In this document: positions 17,371-25,506 of the stretch, one piece after another
Layout: each line of letters opens with the position of its first letter
Position numbering within the stretch: position 1 is the stretch's first letter
NCBI RefSeq assembly: GCF_000633255.1
Contig: NZ_AYMJ01000033.1
Coordinates: 1 to 47,800 of the forward strand
DNA length: 47,800 nucleotides
DNA from: Pseudomonas sp. H1h
Lineage (GTDB): Bacteria; Pseudomonadota; Gammaproteobacteria; Pseudomonadales; Pseudomonadaceae
Direction of reading: 5' to 3'
Position numbers and translations under genes: made by a program
Notes under the pieces: generated by a model
What the model was told of the DNA's origin: nothing
The model's database searches: none
The model's input: the letters and a program-made list of their open reading frames with translations, nothing else

Positions 17371-17410
17371 CTTTGAAAAAATATTCTAGCCTGGTTTGCA
17401 TATTCTTCCC
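17371..17410. promoter_or_regulatory. AT-rich candidate operator between lrp-like and lysE-like genes
   Basis: Within an otherwise GC-rich gap, 17375-17406 contains GAAAAAATATTC followed after 12 bp by GCATATTC. Such AT-rich partial palindromes are the usual kind of Lrp/AsnC target. It lies between the two divergent starts, placing it where it could govern both. Confidence 0.35.
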
Positions 17411-17511
17411 TCAACCAAAAGTAACCGCGCCGCTGCAACCGGCGCGATACCTGATTGATGGAAAACCAATATGAGCAAAGCAACGCCACATCAACGGCCA
17501 TGGGTGACGCC

Positions 17512-18129
17512 ATGACCTTCAGCGTATTCGCTGCCTTCTGGGCGGTATCGATTCTGTTTGTGATCACTCCCGGCGCCGATTGGGCCTACGCGATTTCCGC
17601 AGGCTTGAAGCACCGCGTCGTGCTCCCCGCCGTGGGCGGTCTGCTCTCCGGGCACTTGCTCGCCACGCTGATCGTCGCGGCCGGGGTCGGCACGCTGCTC
17701 GCCGGGCATCCGCTGGCCCTGACGGTGCTGACCATGGCCGGCGCGATTTACCTGCTGTGGCTGGGCGCCAACCTGTTCGCCTGCCCTTCCACTCCGCATG
17801 CCGGCGCCAGCCAGACCAGCGACTCATGGACGCGTTGGGCCTTGAAGGGCCTATGCGTCAGCGGACTGAATCCGAAAGTGTTTCTGTTGTTTCTCGCCCT
17901 GCTGCCGCAGTTCACCGACGCCGCCGCGCCGTGGCCCGTGCCGATGCAAATGGTCGCGCTCGGCCTGGTGCATACCGCCAGTTGCGCGGTGATCTACCTG
18001 ATGGTCGGGTTTGGCTCACAAGCGGTACTGCGCGCCAGGCCTGCAGCGGCACGCAGGGTCAGCCGTGCTTCGGGGCTGATCATGATGCTGATCGCCCTGG
18101 CGCTGTTGATCGAGCAATGGCGAGCCTAA
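17512..18129 (+). CDS. LysE/RhtB-family amino-acid exporter
   Basis: This 205-residue inner-membrane protein has about six hydrophobic segments. The LysE signature near the start is AVSILFVITPGADWAYAISAGL, followed by GGLLSGHLLATLIVAAGVGTLL, AIYLLWLGANLF, GLCVSGLNPKVFLLFLALLPQF and a final helix LIMMLIALALLIEQW. The family exports amino acids and related metabolites with proton antiport. The start is uncertain: ATG at 17512 gives family-normal length with GGTGA close upstream, while ATG at 17500 or 17458 would add 4 or 18 residues. The divergent Lrp regulator is its likely controller. Confidence 0.92.
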   Translation: MTFSVFAAFWAVSILFVITPGADWAYAISAGLKHRVVLPAVGGLLSGHLLATLIVAAGVGTLLAGHPLALTVLTMAGAIYLLWLGANLFACPSTPHAGASQTSDSWTRWALKGLCVSGLNPKVFLLFLALLPQFTDAAAPWPVPMQMVALGLVHTASCAVIYLMVGFGSQAVLRARPAAARRVSRASGLIMMLIALALLIEQWRA

Positions 18130-18504
18130 CTGCAGCAATCGACTCCGCCAAAATCCAGTCCCACCTTGCGAGAGTGTCCACAGTATTTCTCTGTAGGGGC
18201 GAAGTCGGAGCCTGTGCCGAAATCAACCTGGAAAGCCTGGAGTTTCGCCTAGCCTGAACTTTTCAATGACTACGGCGGACTCCAACGCTCTGCAAACAAG
18301 TTTCGGGAACGCAGAAAGGGGAAAGATCTATCTTCCGCATCCCCTCCTGGTCGAAAACCGCCATCGAATGCGCTCTTTTTCTGGTCGAAGCGGATCCAAC
18401 ACCAGCGACTCGATTCCCCGTCACAAACCTGTCACCCCCAAACTGCTAACCTCCCCTGCGCCGCCCCCTTATCCAAGAGCCCCTGACCCAAGGTACCCCC
18501 CAAG
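18130..18504. other. Gap without recognised content
   Basis: This 375-bp stretch lies between the LysE-like and AraC-like genes. I find no REP element, hairpin terminator or reading frame with family resemblance. It presumably holds the promoter of the AraC gene. Confidence 0.5.
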
Positions 18505-19476
18505 GTGTCCCCAACCCCACCCCGCCAGAAAATCATCCTGCGCTCCGAAAACCTCCATTCCGAAGACTTCGGCGCCCTCTTCTCCCGTCTCTTTGGCAAC
18601 CGCTACGCCGACACCCCGCCGATTCCCTCCAACATCATCATCGGCGGCGTCTACGGCAGACACGACGGCGTCAGTTTCCGTCGCATGCATTACCACGGCG
18701 ATTTCACCGTCACCTTTCCCGACCCGCAAGACGAGATCACTTTCGTGATTCCCACGGCGGGCAAGATTGTGTTCAAGCACAGCACGGAATCCGTCGGTGT
18801 GGCGCAGGTGGGATTAGCGATCGATAAGGCGGATATCCGCTCGATGCGGTTTCTCGACAATCATGCGCAGCACGGGATTTCGGTGAATCGGGGGCAGTTG
18901 ACTGAGCGGTTGTCGGCGTTGTTGGGGCGGCCGATTGTGCAGAAGCTTGTGTTTGAGCCGGTGGTGGATCTGCACACGGCGGCGTTTCAGGGGATCAAGG
19001 CGTTGATCGATCTGGCGACGGGGACGGAGTTTGATCTGTTGCTCAACAGCGGCACGCTGATGCCGTCGCGGTTACGCGAGATGTTGATTGATGCGGTGCT
19101 GGAGGCGTGGCCGCACAATTTTACCGAGGCGTTGCGCCAGCCGGCCCCGAGGGTCGCGCCGCGGCATGTGAAGTTGGCGGTGGAGTTTATTCAGGCGCAT
19201 CCGGAGCAATTGGTGAGCGGAGTGGAGTTGGCGCGGTTGAGCAATGTCAGTCAGCGGGCGTTGCAGGAGGGGTTTCGGCGCTTCGTCGGGACGTCGATTG
19301 TCGCGTATCAGCGCCAGGTACGGCTGGAGCGGGCTTTCGAGGCGCTGGGGCAACGGCATTCGGCGTCAGTGACGGAGGTGGCGTTGCGCTTTGGGTTCAG
19401 TAATGTCGGGCGGTTTTGTCATTATTTTCAGCAGGCGTATGGGGTGAGTCCGGCGGAGTTGAGGGGACGGGGTTGA
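18505..19476 (+). CDS. AraC-family transcriptional regulator
   Basis: This 323-residue regulator has an N-terminal AraC-binding-like region (about 40-180) and a C-terminal HTH_18 domain (about 215-320). The latter contains VSGVELARLSNVSQRALQEGFRRFVG and VTEVALRFGFSNVGRFCHYF, with the typical ending YFQQAYGVSPAELR. The start is taken as GTG at 18505 with AAGG 11 nt upstream; no ATG occurs before about codon 61. Codon choice changes sharply within the gene: the first 90 codons prefer C-ending codons, the rest G- and T-ending ones. No clear target gene is adjacent. Confidence 0.9.
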   Translation: MSPTPPRQKIILRSENLHSEDFGALFSRLFGNRYADTPPIPSNIIIGGVYGRHDGVSFRRMHYHGDFTVTFPDPQDEITFVIPTAGKIVFKHSTESVGVAQVGLAIDKADIRSMRFLDNHAQHGISVNRGQLTERLSALLGRPIVQKLVFEPVVDLHTAAFQGIKALIDLATGTEFDLLLNSGTLMPSRLREMLIDAVLEAWPHNFTEALRQPAPRVAPRHVKLAVEFIQAHPEQLVSGVELARLSNVSQRALQEGFRRFVGTSIVAYQRQVRLERAFEALGQRHSASVTEVALRFGFSNVGRFCHYFQQAYGVSPAELRGRG

Positions 19477-19510
19477 TGGGTTAATAAGCGGGGATGCCTG
19501 TTGAGCTTGC

Positions 19511-19686
19511 GAAAGCGGGGAGTCAGTTGATGGTGTGGTCGGATGGGATGGCGCCTTCGCGAGCAAGCCCGCTCCCACAAGGAGATTGCATTTCAACTGT
19601 GGGAGCGGGCTTGCTCGCGAAAGCGGTGGGTCAGTTGATGGTGAGGTCGGATGAGATGGCACCTTCGCGAGCAAGCCCGCTCCCAC
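19511..19686. repeat. Three REP elements with a 108-bp tandem direct repeat
   Basis: REP palindromes lie at 19555-19578, 19599-19625 (inverse) and 19663-19686, with the core GAGCGGGCTTGCTCGC. The spacer containing AGTCAGTTGATGGTG before the first copy recurs before the third with an offset of 108 bp, showing duplication of the REP plus its flank. It sits between the AraC gene and the convergent autotransporter gene. Confidence 0.85.
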
Positions 19687-19748
19687 AGGGTTTATCTGGT
19701 GCTTTGTGAATGCTGGTCGTCCTTGACCTTGCGGTTTTATTCGTACTT

Positions 19749-21668
19749 TTAGAACGCGTAACTGGCCTTTAGGCTGCCGCTGAAACCGTGGCTGTCACCG
19801 CCGCCGCTGGCGCCGACTTCCGCGCCGACGCTGACGGGGCCGAGGCTGGCCATCAGGTTGACGCCACCAGTGAACTGGTCACGGTTGTCGAAAGCGGCGC
19901 GTTGTTCGATGTCGAGGCCCAACAAGTGTCCCTGGCTGTTGACGTCGTTGTTGCCCAACGTGCGCTCGTATCCGACTTGCACGCCCGGTACCAATTGCCA
20001 GGCGCCCATCGCCACCGGGGCGAACGCCACGTTAAGGTTGGCGACGGCGCTTCGGCGGGTGGCGGTGTTGTCGTCGACGTCGAGTGACAGTTCGCTGCCC
20101 TTCTCTTTGAAGCCCTTCAGGTCGAGGTGGCTGACCCGGAAGCCGAGGCTTGGTTCGAGAATCATGCCGTTGACCGGGGCGCGGTAACCCATCGCCAGGG
20201 AGGCACCGGTGAGGTTGCCGTGGGTGTCGCCCTTGGCCGTGCCGAGGCCGCCACCGAGCTCACGCTTGCTGTCGTAGTCGACGTAACCGGCGCTGGCGTT
20301 GGCATCGACGAACAGGCCGCGTTCCAGGCTGGTGAAGCCGTAGCGGGCGCCGAGGTTGAAGAAGGTGAAGTCGGTATCTGCCTCGCCACCCGCGCCGCCG
20401 ACAGTGCCTTTGCTGTAGCCGAATCCGCCGCGCGCGCTGAGTTGTTCGGAAAAGCGCTGGGTGATGCCGACCATCAGGCCCTGGCTGTGTTCATTACTGC
20501 TCTCGGCGTGAGACGAGCCGTCGGTGCCGAGGTAACCGGCGAGCGCCGTGGTCCACAGCCGGTATTGGCCGACCTTCAGGTCGGAGCCGCTGGCGTACGG
20601 TGCGGCGGCTTGTTCGATCAGCGCGTTCTGGCGCAGCAGGTAGCTGGCGGCGTCAGCGTGAACCTGGCCGCCGACCTGCGATTCGACACCGCCGAGGGTG
20701 CCGGCGTCGATGGCCGATTGCAGGTAATAGTTGTAGGCGCTGTAAGTGCCGGACAGGTTGGTGTTCTGCAACTCGCGGAGCAATTCGGCACCGGCGGCCG
20801 CGTTGCCGATCAACCCGGCCTGCCCCGGCAGACTGTTGTACTCAACCAGTTTGCCGCGCAGGACGTAGAGGGTTTCTTGCGACAGGCCGAGGCCTTGTTT
20901 GAGGTAGTTGTCCATGCTGCCGTATTCGGCGGTGACTTCATCAAGACCGGCCTGCAAGTAGCTGGCCTGCACGCCGAGCAACGGCGCATAGATCGAGGCC
21001 ATGCTCGGCGGCAGCGCCTTGAGGGTCGCGGCGACGCGGGCGGCGGTGTAGTCGTTGGTCGCGAGGTAGTTGGCCATGATGGTCGCATTGTCGACCCCGG
21101 CGATGCTCTGCAATACGGCGGCGGTCCAGCCGGTGCGGTCCTTGCCGGCGGTGCAGTGGAACAGTTGTGCGCCGTCGGTGGTGGCCAGTTCGTTGAACAG
21201 CTTGCCGAACTGACCGCGCATCCCCGCGTCGTTGACGAAGGCGCGGTTGGTCTGTTCCATCATGGCGATGGCGTCGGCGGCGCTTTTGAACGATACGGTG
21301 GTGATGTTCGCGCCCGAAGTGGTGCTGCCGATGATGTCGATGTTCTGGTAGGTCGCGCCGGTCAGCAGGGTGTCCGGCGTACCGGCAATTTCGCTCGGGG
21401 TGCGCAGGTCGTATACGGCTTTGATGCCGAGGCTGTTGAGGGTCGCCAGATCCGCGGCCGACGGCGTGATCGCGTTGGAACGGTAGAACACGCCGCCGCG
21501 CATCGTGCCGTCGTGGGCCGTGGAATACGCGGTGGTGAGGCCGGCGACATCACGGAAGTTGTCGATGCTTTTCAGCCGCGGCGTGTCGAGCGCGACAGGC
21601 TCGGCAGCGTGGACAGCAGCGATGGACAGGCTCAGAACGGACAGCGAACACACAAGACGTTGAAACAC
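19749..21668 (-). CDS. Autotransporter with tyrosine-phosphatase passenger
   Basis: This 639-residue protein fuses three parts. A signal peptide ends near AVHA (residue 21). The passenger (about 25-275) belongs to the Y_phosphatase3-type tyrosine/dual-specificity phosphatases, with the P-loop HCTAGKDRTG at 171-180 (Cys172, Arg178) and early motifs IDNFRDVAG, MRGGVFYRSN and GIKAVYDLRTPSEI. After a helical linker, the C-terminal 265 residues form an autotransporter beta-barrel ending in SLKASYAF, with terminal Phe for Bam recognition. The predicted product is an outer-membrane protein that exposes a phosphatase outside the cell or in the periplasm (inference). The start is GTG at 21668 with TGAGG upstream. 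The gene appears monocistronic. Confidence 0.9.
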   Translation of the reverse strand: MFQRLVCSLSVLSLSIAAVHAAEPVALDTPRLKSIDNFRDVAGLTTAYSTAHDGTMRGGVFYRSNAITPSAADLATLNSLGIKAVYDLRTPSEIAGTPDTLLTGATYQNIDIIGSTTSGANITTVSFKSAADAIAMMEQTNRAFVNDAGMRGQFGKLFNELATTDGAQLFHCTAGKDRTGWTAAVLQSIAGVDNATIMANYLATNDYTAARVAATLKALPPSMASIYAPLLGVQASYLQAGLDEVTAEYGSMDNYLKQGLGLSQETLYVLRGKLVEYNSLPGQAGLIGNAAAGAELLRELQNTNLSGTYSAYNYYLQSAIDAGTLGGVESQVGGQVHADAASYLLRQNALIEQAAAPYASGSDLKVGQYRLWTTALAGYLGTDGSSHAESSNEHSQGLMVGITQRFSEQLSARGGFGYSKGTVGGAGGEADTDFTFFNLGARYGFTSLERGLFVDANASAGYVDYDSKRELGGGLGTAKGDTHGNLTGASLAMGYRAPVNGMILEPSLGFRVSHLDLKGFKEKGSELSLDVDDNTATRRSAVANLNVAFAPVAMGAWQLVPGVQVGYERTLGNNDVNSQGHLLGLDIEQRAAFDNRDQFTGGVNLMASLGPVSVGAEVGASGGGDSHGFSGSLKASYAF

Positions 21669-22045
21669 AGTGCAGCCTCATTGGAATTAGCGTTGGGCTG
21701 GCTACTATCTGCAATCAAGTGATAGCGAATATGACAGAACGACTGCCGAAGGAAATGGCTGCGCGATTGGGCCGTGGGCCGCGTTTTTTGTCCATAAGGA
21801 ATCAGGTTGCTGCATAAACTTCAGGCCCCCTCTCATCAACCTGTGGGAGCGAGCCTGCTCGCGAAAGCGGTGGACCGGTCAACGCGATGTCGGCTGATGA
21901 TGTCCCTTCGCGAGCAGACTCACTCCTGCAGGGTTATGTGCTGAATTCAGGGTCGGCGGCTGCTGGAGATCCAGTGTGGGCTTTGCACAGACAAACCGCC
22001 CTCGCCAGCAGGCTAGCTCCCACAGGATTTTTTAGTTGGCATTGA
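21669..22045. repeat. Gap with REP elements
   Basis: This 377-bp gap holds a REP palindrome at 21843-21869, a decayed inverse partner at 21906-21929 (CTCACTCCTGC in place of CTCGCTCCCAC) and a third element of a related type at 21998-22025 (CAGGCTAGCTCCCAC). I see no gene in it. Confidence 0.8.
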
Positions 22046-22489
22046 TCAATGGTCTGCGGGGATCTGGCGAAAACTCACCGCCAGGCGATTCCAGCTGTTG
22101 ATGGTGCTGACGGCCATGGTCAGGTCCACCAGTTCGCCTTCGTTGAACTGCTCCCGGGCCTGTTGGTAGACGTCGTCCGGCACATGACTTTCCGCCAGCA
22201 GCGTCACCGCCTCGGCCCAGGCCAGCGCCGCCCGCTCGCGCAGGTTGAAGAAGCCGCTGTCGCGCCAGACTGCGATGGCGTAAAGGCGTCGGTCCGTCTC
22301 CCCGGCCCGCCGCGCATCCACCGAGTGCATGTCGGTGCAGAACGCACAGCCGTTGAGTTGCGAGGCGCGGATCTTGATCAGGTGCAGCAGCGGCGCCTCG
22401 ATGCTCAGGCTGCTGGTCAGTGCTTCCAGGGCGATCATCGCTTTCATGGCTTTGGGTGAAGCGCTGTAGTAATCCAGACGCGGGGACAT
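22046..22489 (-). CDS. Carboxymuconolactone decarboxylase / AhpD-family protein
   Basis: This 147-residue protein carries the AhpD-like signature CAFCTDMHS, with Cys48, Cys51 and His55. This thiol relay reduces peroxides in AhpD and its relatives. Helical segments around it (APLLHLIKIRASQLNGC, ERAALAWAEAVTLLA, LVDLTMAVSTINSWNRLAVSF) complete the fold. The CxxC pair favours a redox role over true decarboxylase activity. The gene is divergent from a MocR-type regulator that is followed by an ABM monooxygenase, an arrangement suggesting regulation by that MocR protein (inference). The start is ATG at 22489. Confidence 0.92.
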   Translation of the reverse strand: MSPRLDYYSASPKAMKAMIALEALTSSLSIEAPLLHLIKIRASQLNGCAFCTDMHSVDARRAGETDRRLYAIAVWRDSGFFNLRERAALAWAEAVTLLAESHVPDDVYQQAREQFNEGELVDLTMAVSTINSWNRLAVSFRQIPADH

Positions 22490-22606
22490 GGGAGGGTCTC
22501 GGGCAGCAGAAGAGTGATTTCACGGTAAGCGCTGGTTCGGCAACGTTACAGCCCCAATTCCACGGAAAACCGGTACACCACTGAACTGCGGATACACACT
22601 GAACCT

Positions 22607-22693
22607 GTGGGAGCGGGCTTGCTCGCGAAGGCGGTGGGCCAGTCGATTTTTAGTTGCCTGACACGACGCCTTCGCGAGCAAGCCCGCTCCCAC
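22607..22693. repeat. REP pair (inverted) in the CMD-mocR gap
   Basis: REP palindromes at 22607-22633 and 22667-22693 face each other with the core GAGCGGGCTTGCTCGC. They occupy the middle of the 310-bp divergent gap, so promoters of the two genes must lie outside them. Confidence 0.9.
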
Positions 22694-22799
22694 AAGTGAC
22701 GGTGACCAATTCAAGGTATTTGTCGTGCGCAACTACTTCCCGATCAGCAACAGCGGTAATCTAGCCGACACTCAATCGCCCCTCAGGAGTCCCGTCAGT

Positions 22800-24233
22800 A
22801 TGGAACTGCATGTCGTGATCAACGGCCGCAAGGATCTGGCCGGTCAGTTGTATCAGCAACTGCGCGGCGCCATTGAATCCGGGCGCCTGGCCGCGGGCAC
22901 GCAGTTGCCGCCCAGCCGCCTGCTGGCCGAGCAACTGGGGATTTCGCGCAAGACCATTTCCGACACTTACGCGCAGCTGACGTACGAAAACTTCCTCACC
23001 GGCGTCATCGGCAAAGGCACTTACGTCAATGCGCGCTCGACGCCGGTGCAGCGCAAGCAAAGCCATTCCGAACTGGCCAGTTCCGAGGTGATCGAGAGCT
23101 GGTGCAACCTGCCGGTATTTCTGCGCCATCCGACGCTGGAAGGCTCGCTGCGCTACGACTTCATCGGCGGCGCCACCAGCAAGGGCCAGTTCCCCCACGA
23201 TGACTGGCGCCGCTGCGTGTCCCATGCGATGCGGCAGATGGCGGGCTCCAAGGGCTTCTACAGCGTGGCGGAAGGCTTGCCGGCGCTGCGCAATGCGATT
23301 GCCCGGCACATCGCGTTTTCCCGTGGCGTGAACTGCCAGGACGAAGACATCGTGGTGTGCAACGGCGCGCAACAGGCGCTGGACCTGATCGCCCGGGTGC
23401 TGCTGCGCCCCGGCAGTCTGGTGGCGATGGAAGATCCGGGTTATCCGCCGGCACGGCTGCTGTTCGGCACTCATGGCGCCACCGTGGTCGGGGTGCCGGT
23501 GGATGCGGAAGGGATTCAGGTCGAGCACATTCCCGACGGCACGCGGCTGATCTACGTGACGCCGTCGCACCAGTTCCCGCTGGGCATGCCGATGAGCCCG
23601 GCGCGGCGCGAGGCGTTACTGGCACGGGCTTACGAACTCGGCGCGATCATCATCGAGGACGACTATGACAGCGAATTCCGCTACGAGGGCCGGCCGACGG
23701 ACTCGCTGCACAACCTCGATCAGCGCGGCATCGTCGCTTACGTCGGGACCTTCTCCAAGACCCTGCTGCCGGAGTTACGACTCGGCTACGCGATCCTGCC
23801 CCCGGCGATCCTCGAAGCGGTGATCCGCGCCAAGCAACTCACCGACCTGCACGCCTCAACCCTGCCGCAATGGGCGCTGGCCAAGTTCATCGCCGAGGGT
23901 TGCCTGCTCAAGCACATCCGCCGCTGCCACACTATTTATGCCCAGCGCCGGGAGCGGATTCTGGCGCGCATGGCGACCGATCTGTCGCCCTGGCTCGACG
24001 CGGTGCCGGCCAGCGCGGGTTTTCACATGGCGGTGTTTTGCAAAGTGCCGATCGATCTGCCGCTGGTGATCGACCTGGCGAAAAAGGTCGAGGTCGGGTT
24101 GTATTCGATCAATGGTTTCTATCACCAGCAACCGGCGAAAAACGGCCTGTACTTCGGCTTCGGTGCCATCGAGACGCTGGACATCGACATCGCTCTGGAT
24201 CGCTTGCGCGACATTCTGCAACAAGTCGCGTGA
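22800..24233 (+). CDS. MocR/PdxR-type GntR regulator with aminotransferase domain
   Basis: This 477-residue protein joins an N-terminal GntR winged helix (about 10-75: GQLYQQLRGAIESGRLAAG, LAEQLGISRKTISDTYAQL) to a fold-type I aminotransferase domain (about 110-470). PLP-site features include IIIEDDYDSEFRYEG and YVGTFSKTLLPELRLGY, whose lysine after FS is the expected PLP-binding residue. Such regulators sense PLP or amino-compounds; PdxR is the best-known member. The ATG at 22800 with AGGAG upstream is preferred over a start at 22725. It is divergent from the AhpD/CMD gene and upstream of the ABM gene on the same strand, so both are plausible targets. Confidence 0.93.
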   Translation: MELHVVINGRKDLAGQLYQQLRGAIESGRLAAGTQLPPSRLLAEQLGISRKTISDTYAQLTYENFLTGVIGKGTYVNARSTPVQRKQSHSELASSEVIESWCNLPVFLRHPTLEGSLRYDFIGGATSKGQFPHDDWRRCVSHAMRQMAGSKGFYSVAEGLPALRNAIARHIAFSRGVNCQDEDIVVCNGAQQALDLIARVLLRPGSLVAMEDPGYPPARLLFGTHGATVVGVPVDAEGIQVEHIPDGTRLIYVTPSHQFPLGMPMSPARREALLARAYELGAIIIEDDYDSEFRYEGRPTDSLHNLDQRGIVAYVGTFSKTLLPELRLGYAILPPAILEAVIRAKQLTDLHASTLPQWALAKFIAEGCLLKHIRRCHTIYAQRRERILARMATDLSPWLDAVPASAGFHMAVFCKVPIDLPLVIDLAKKVEVGLYSINGFYHQQPAKNGLYFGFGAIETLDIDIALDRLRDILQQVA

Positions 24234-24356
24234 ATGATTGGTCTGGGCGATTAACCGCCGATTGGTTATTGGTGATCACGGGGTGCAGGCCTATTCTGCA
24301 CTGGCGTTATCCCTCAATGAGCAGGATTCGTCCGGCCTGATTCAGGAGTGTGAGCA

Positions 24357-24650
24357 ATGTCCAACGAAGTGATCAACACCGTCGAGGTGCGGGCTGCAGC
24401 CGGGCGTTCGGAAGAACTCGGCCGGCAGTTGCAGAAGATCGTCGAAACCCTGCGCGAAACCCCGGGCTGCGATTCCTATATGGTCGACCGCTGCCCCGAC
24501 GACAGCCACCGCTGGACGGTCAGTGCCCACTGGCAGTCGGAAGCGGCGATGCAGGCGCACTTCAATCGGCCTGAGGCTCAGGGGTTTATCGACTTGATTG
24601 ACAGTCGGCTGGCCAATAGTGTGGATTTCAACAGTTTCCCTATCGTCTGA
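24357..24650 (+). CDS. Antibiotic-biosynthesis-monooxygenase (ABM) domain protein, putative quinol monooxygenase
   Basis: This 97-residue protein is a single ABM ferredoxin-like domain of the YgiN kind. It shows VINTVEVRAAAGRSEELGRQL, then LRETPGCDSYMVDRCPDDSHRWTVSAHWQSEAAMQAHFNRP. Family members act as cofactor-free mono-oxygenases on quinols or bind small ligands. A good AGGAG precedes the ATG. It lies 123 bp after the MocR gene on the same strand. With the AhpD-like gene across the regulator it may form a small redox or quinone-detoxification module (inference). Confidence 0.88.
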   Translation: MSNEVINTVEVRAAAGRSEELGRQLQKIVETLRETPGCDSYMVDRCPDDSHRWTVSAHWQSEAAMQAHFNRPEAQGFIDLIDSRLANSVDFNSFPIV

Positions 24651-24671
24651 ACTAACGCCATCGTCGGAACG

Positions 24672-24739
24672 CCGCCCGGAGCAGGCTCGCTCCCACATTT
24701 GAATACGGTTGAATGTGGGAGCGAGCCTGCTCGCGATGG
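24672..24739. repeat. REP pair (inverted)
   Basis: The right element, 24715-24739, is a standard REP (GAGCGAGCCTGCTCGC). The left one, about 24672-24696, carries a variant arm (CGCCGCCCGGAGCAGGCTC). They lie between the ABM and cupin genes. Confidence 0.8.
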
Positions 24740-24863
24740 CGTATTTGAATGCGCTGATATCCCCCAGATTGGTCACCCGAACTTCCCGAATATTGGCCGT
24801 TTGAATGCCTCACTCCGCGGACTACTGTGAAGACCGATTCCTCCACTTCACAGGTGACCCGCC

Positions 24864-25265
24864 ATGAAACTCCTGCACGGCTTCGCCGCCGCCCTCGCCC
24901 TCAGCCTTTCCGTTCCCGCCCTGGCTCACGATGCCTCGGAAAAGGTCTCGGTCCTGCAGGACCAGATGCTGAAAAACGTCCCCGGTAAAAAAGCCATGAT
25001 GATCGAAGTCGACTACAAACCCGGCCAGTCCTCCATCGCCCACAAACACGATGGCACGGCCATGGCGTATGTGCTCGAAGGCGAAGTGACTTCCCAGGTC
25101 AAGGGCGAACAAGCGATCACCTACAAGAAGGGCCAGTTCTGGTACGAACCCGCCGGCTCCGAACATCTGGTGTCGAAAAACGCCAGCAAAACCAGGCCAG
25201 CGAAGTTGCTGGTGTTCATGGTGCTATCGCCTGACGAGCAAGTGCTGATCCCATTGAAAAACTGA
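24864..25265 (+). CDS. Periplasmic cupin-domain protein
   Basis: This 133-residue protein has a signal peptide (MKLLHGFAAALALSLSVPALA, cleavage after ALA-H) and one cupin_2 barrel. Metal-site candidates are in SSIAHKHDGTAMAYVLEGEVTSQ (two His and a Glu) and the second motif WYEPAGSEHLVSKNAS with its histidine. Small exported cupins of this kind are common in pseudomonads; the substrate is unknown. It is followed by a strong terminator, so it appears to be monocistronic. Confidence 0.88.
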   Translation: MKLLHGFAAALALSLSVPALAHDASEKVSVLQDQMLKNVPGKKAMMIEVDYKPGQSSIAHKHDGTAMAYVLEGEVTSQVKGEQAITYKKGQFWYEPAGSEHLVSKNASKTRPAKLLVFMVLSPDEQVLIPLKN

Positions 25266-25288
25266 TGGTTGTTTAACCAGCCATAAAT

Positions 25289-25323
25289 AAAAGGCGCAAA
25301 TCATTGATTCGCGCCTTTTTTAT
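25289..25323 (+). terminator. Rho-independent terminator of the cupin gene
   Basis: The stem AAGGCGC/GCGCCTT, extended by AATCA/TGATT at the loop end, is followed by a T-run. It starts about 23 nt after the cupin stop codon. Confidence 0.9.
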
Positions 25324-25506
25324 TTCCTGCGGCAATTAATCAATAACGCTTACAGCCAATAAAACTATTGCATGACAGTCATTCAGCAAATTGTCAGGTT
25401 GTTTTCAGTTTGGCGGGAGTAGTCTGAGGCCACTGTCGCCGGTTTTATTTAATCAACCCCGACACCTCTGACTTTCCGACTGAAGTTGCTTCACAGGAGA
25501 CTCACC

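Noticed and set aside
19511..19686. Regularly repeated palindromes resembling a CRISPR array
   Set aside because: The units are REP palindromes in alternating orientation with related spacers; no cas genes are nearby.
20127..21722. 531-codon frame antisense to the autotransporter gene
   Set aside because: Translation is Gly/Val/Ala/Arg-rich without family features; the opposite strand is a recognised autotransporter.
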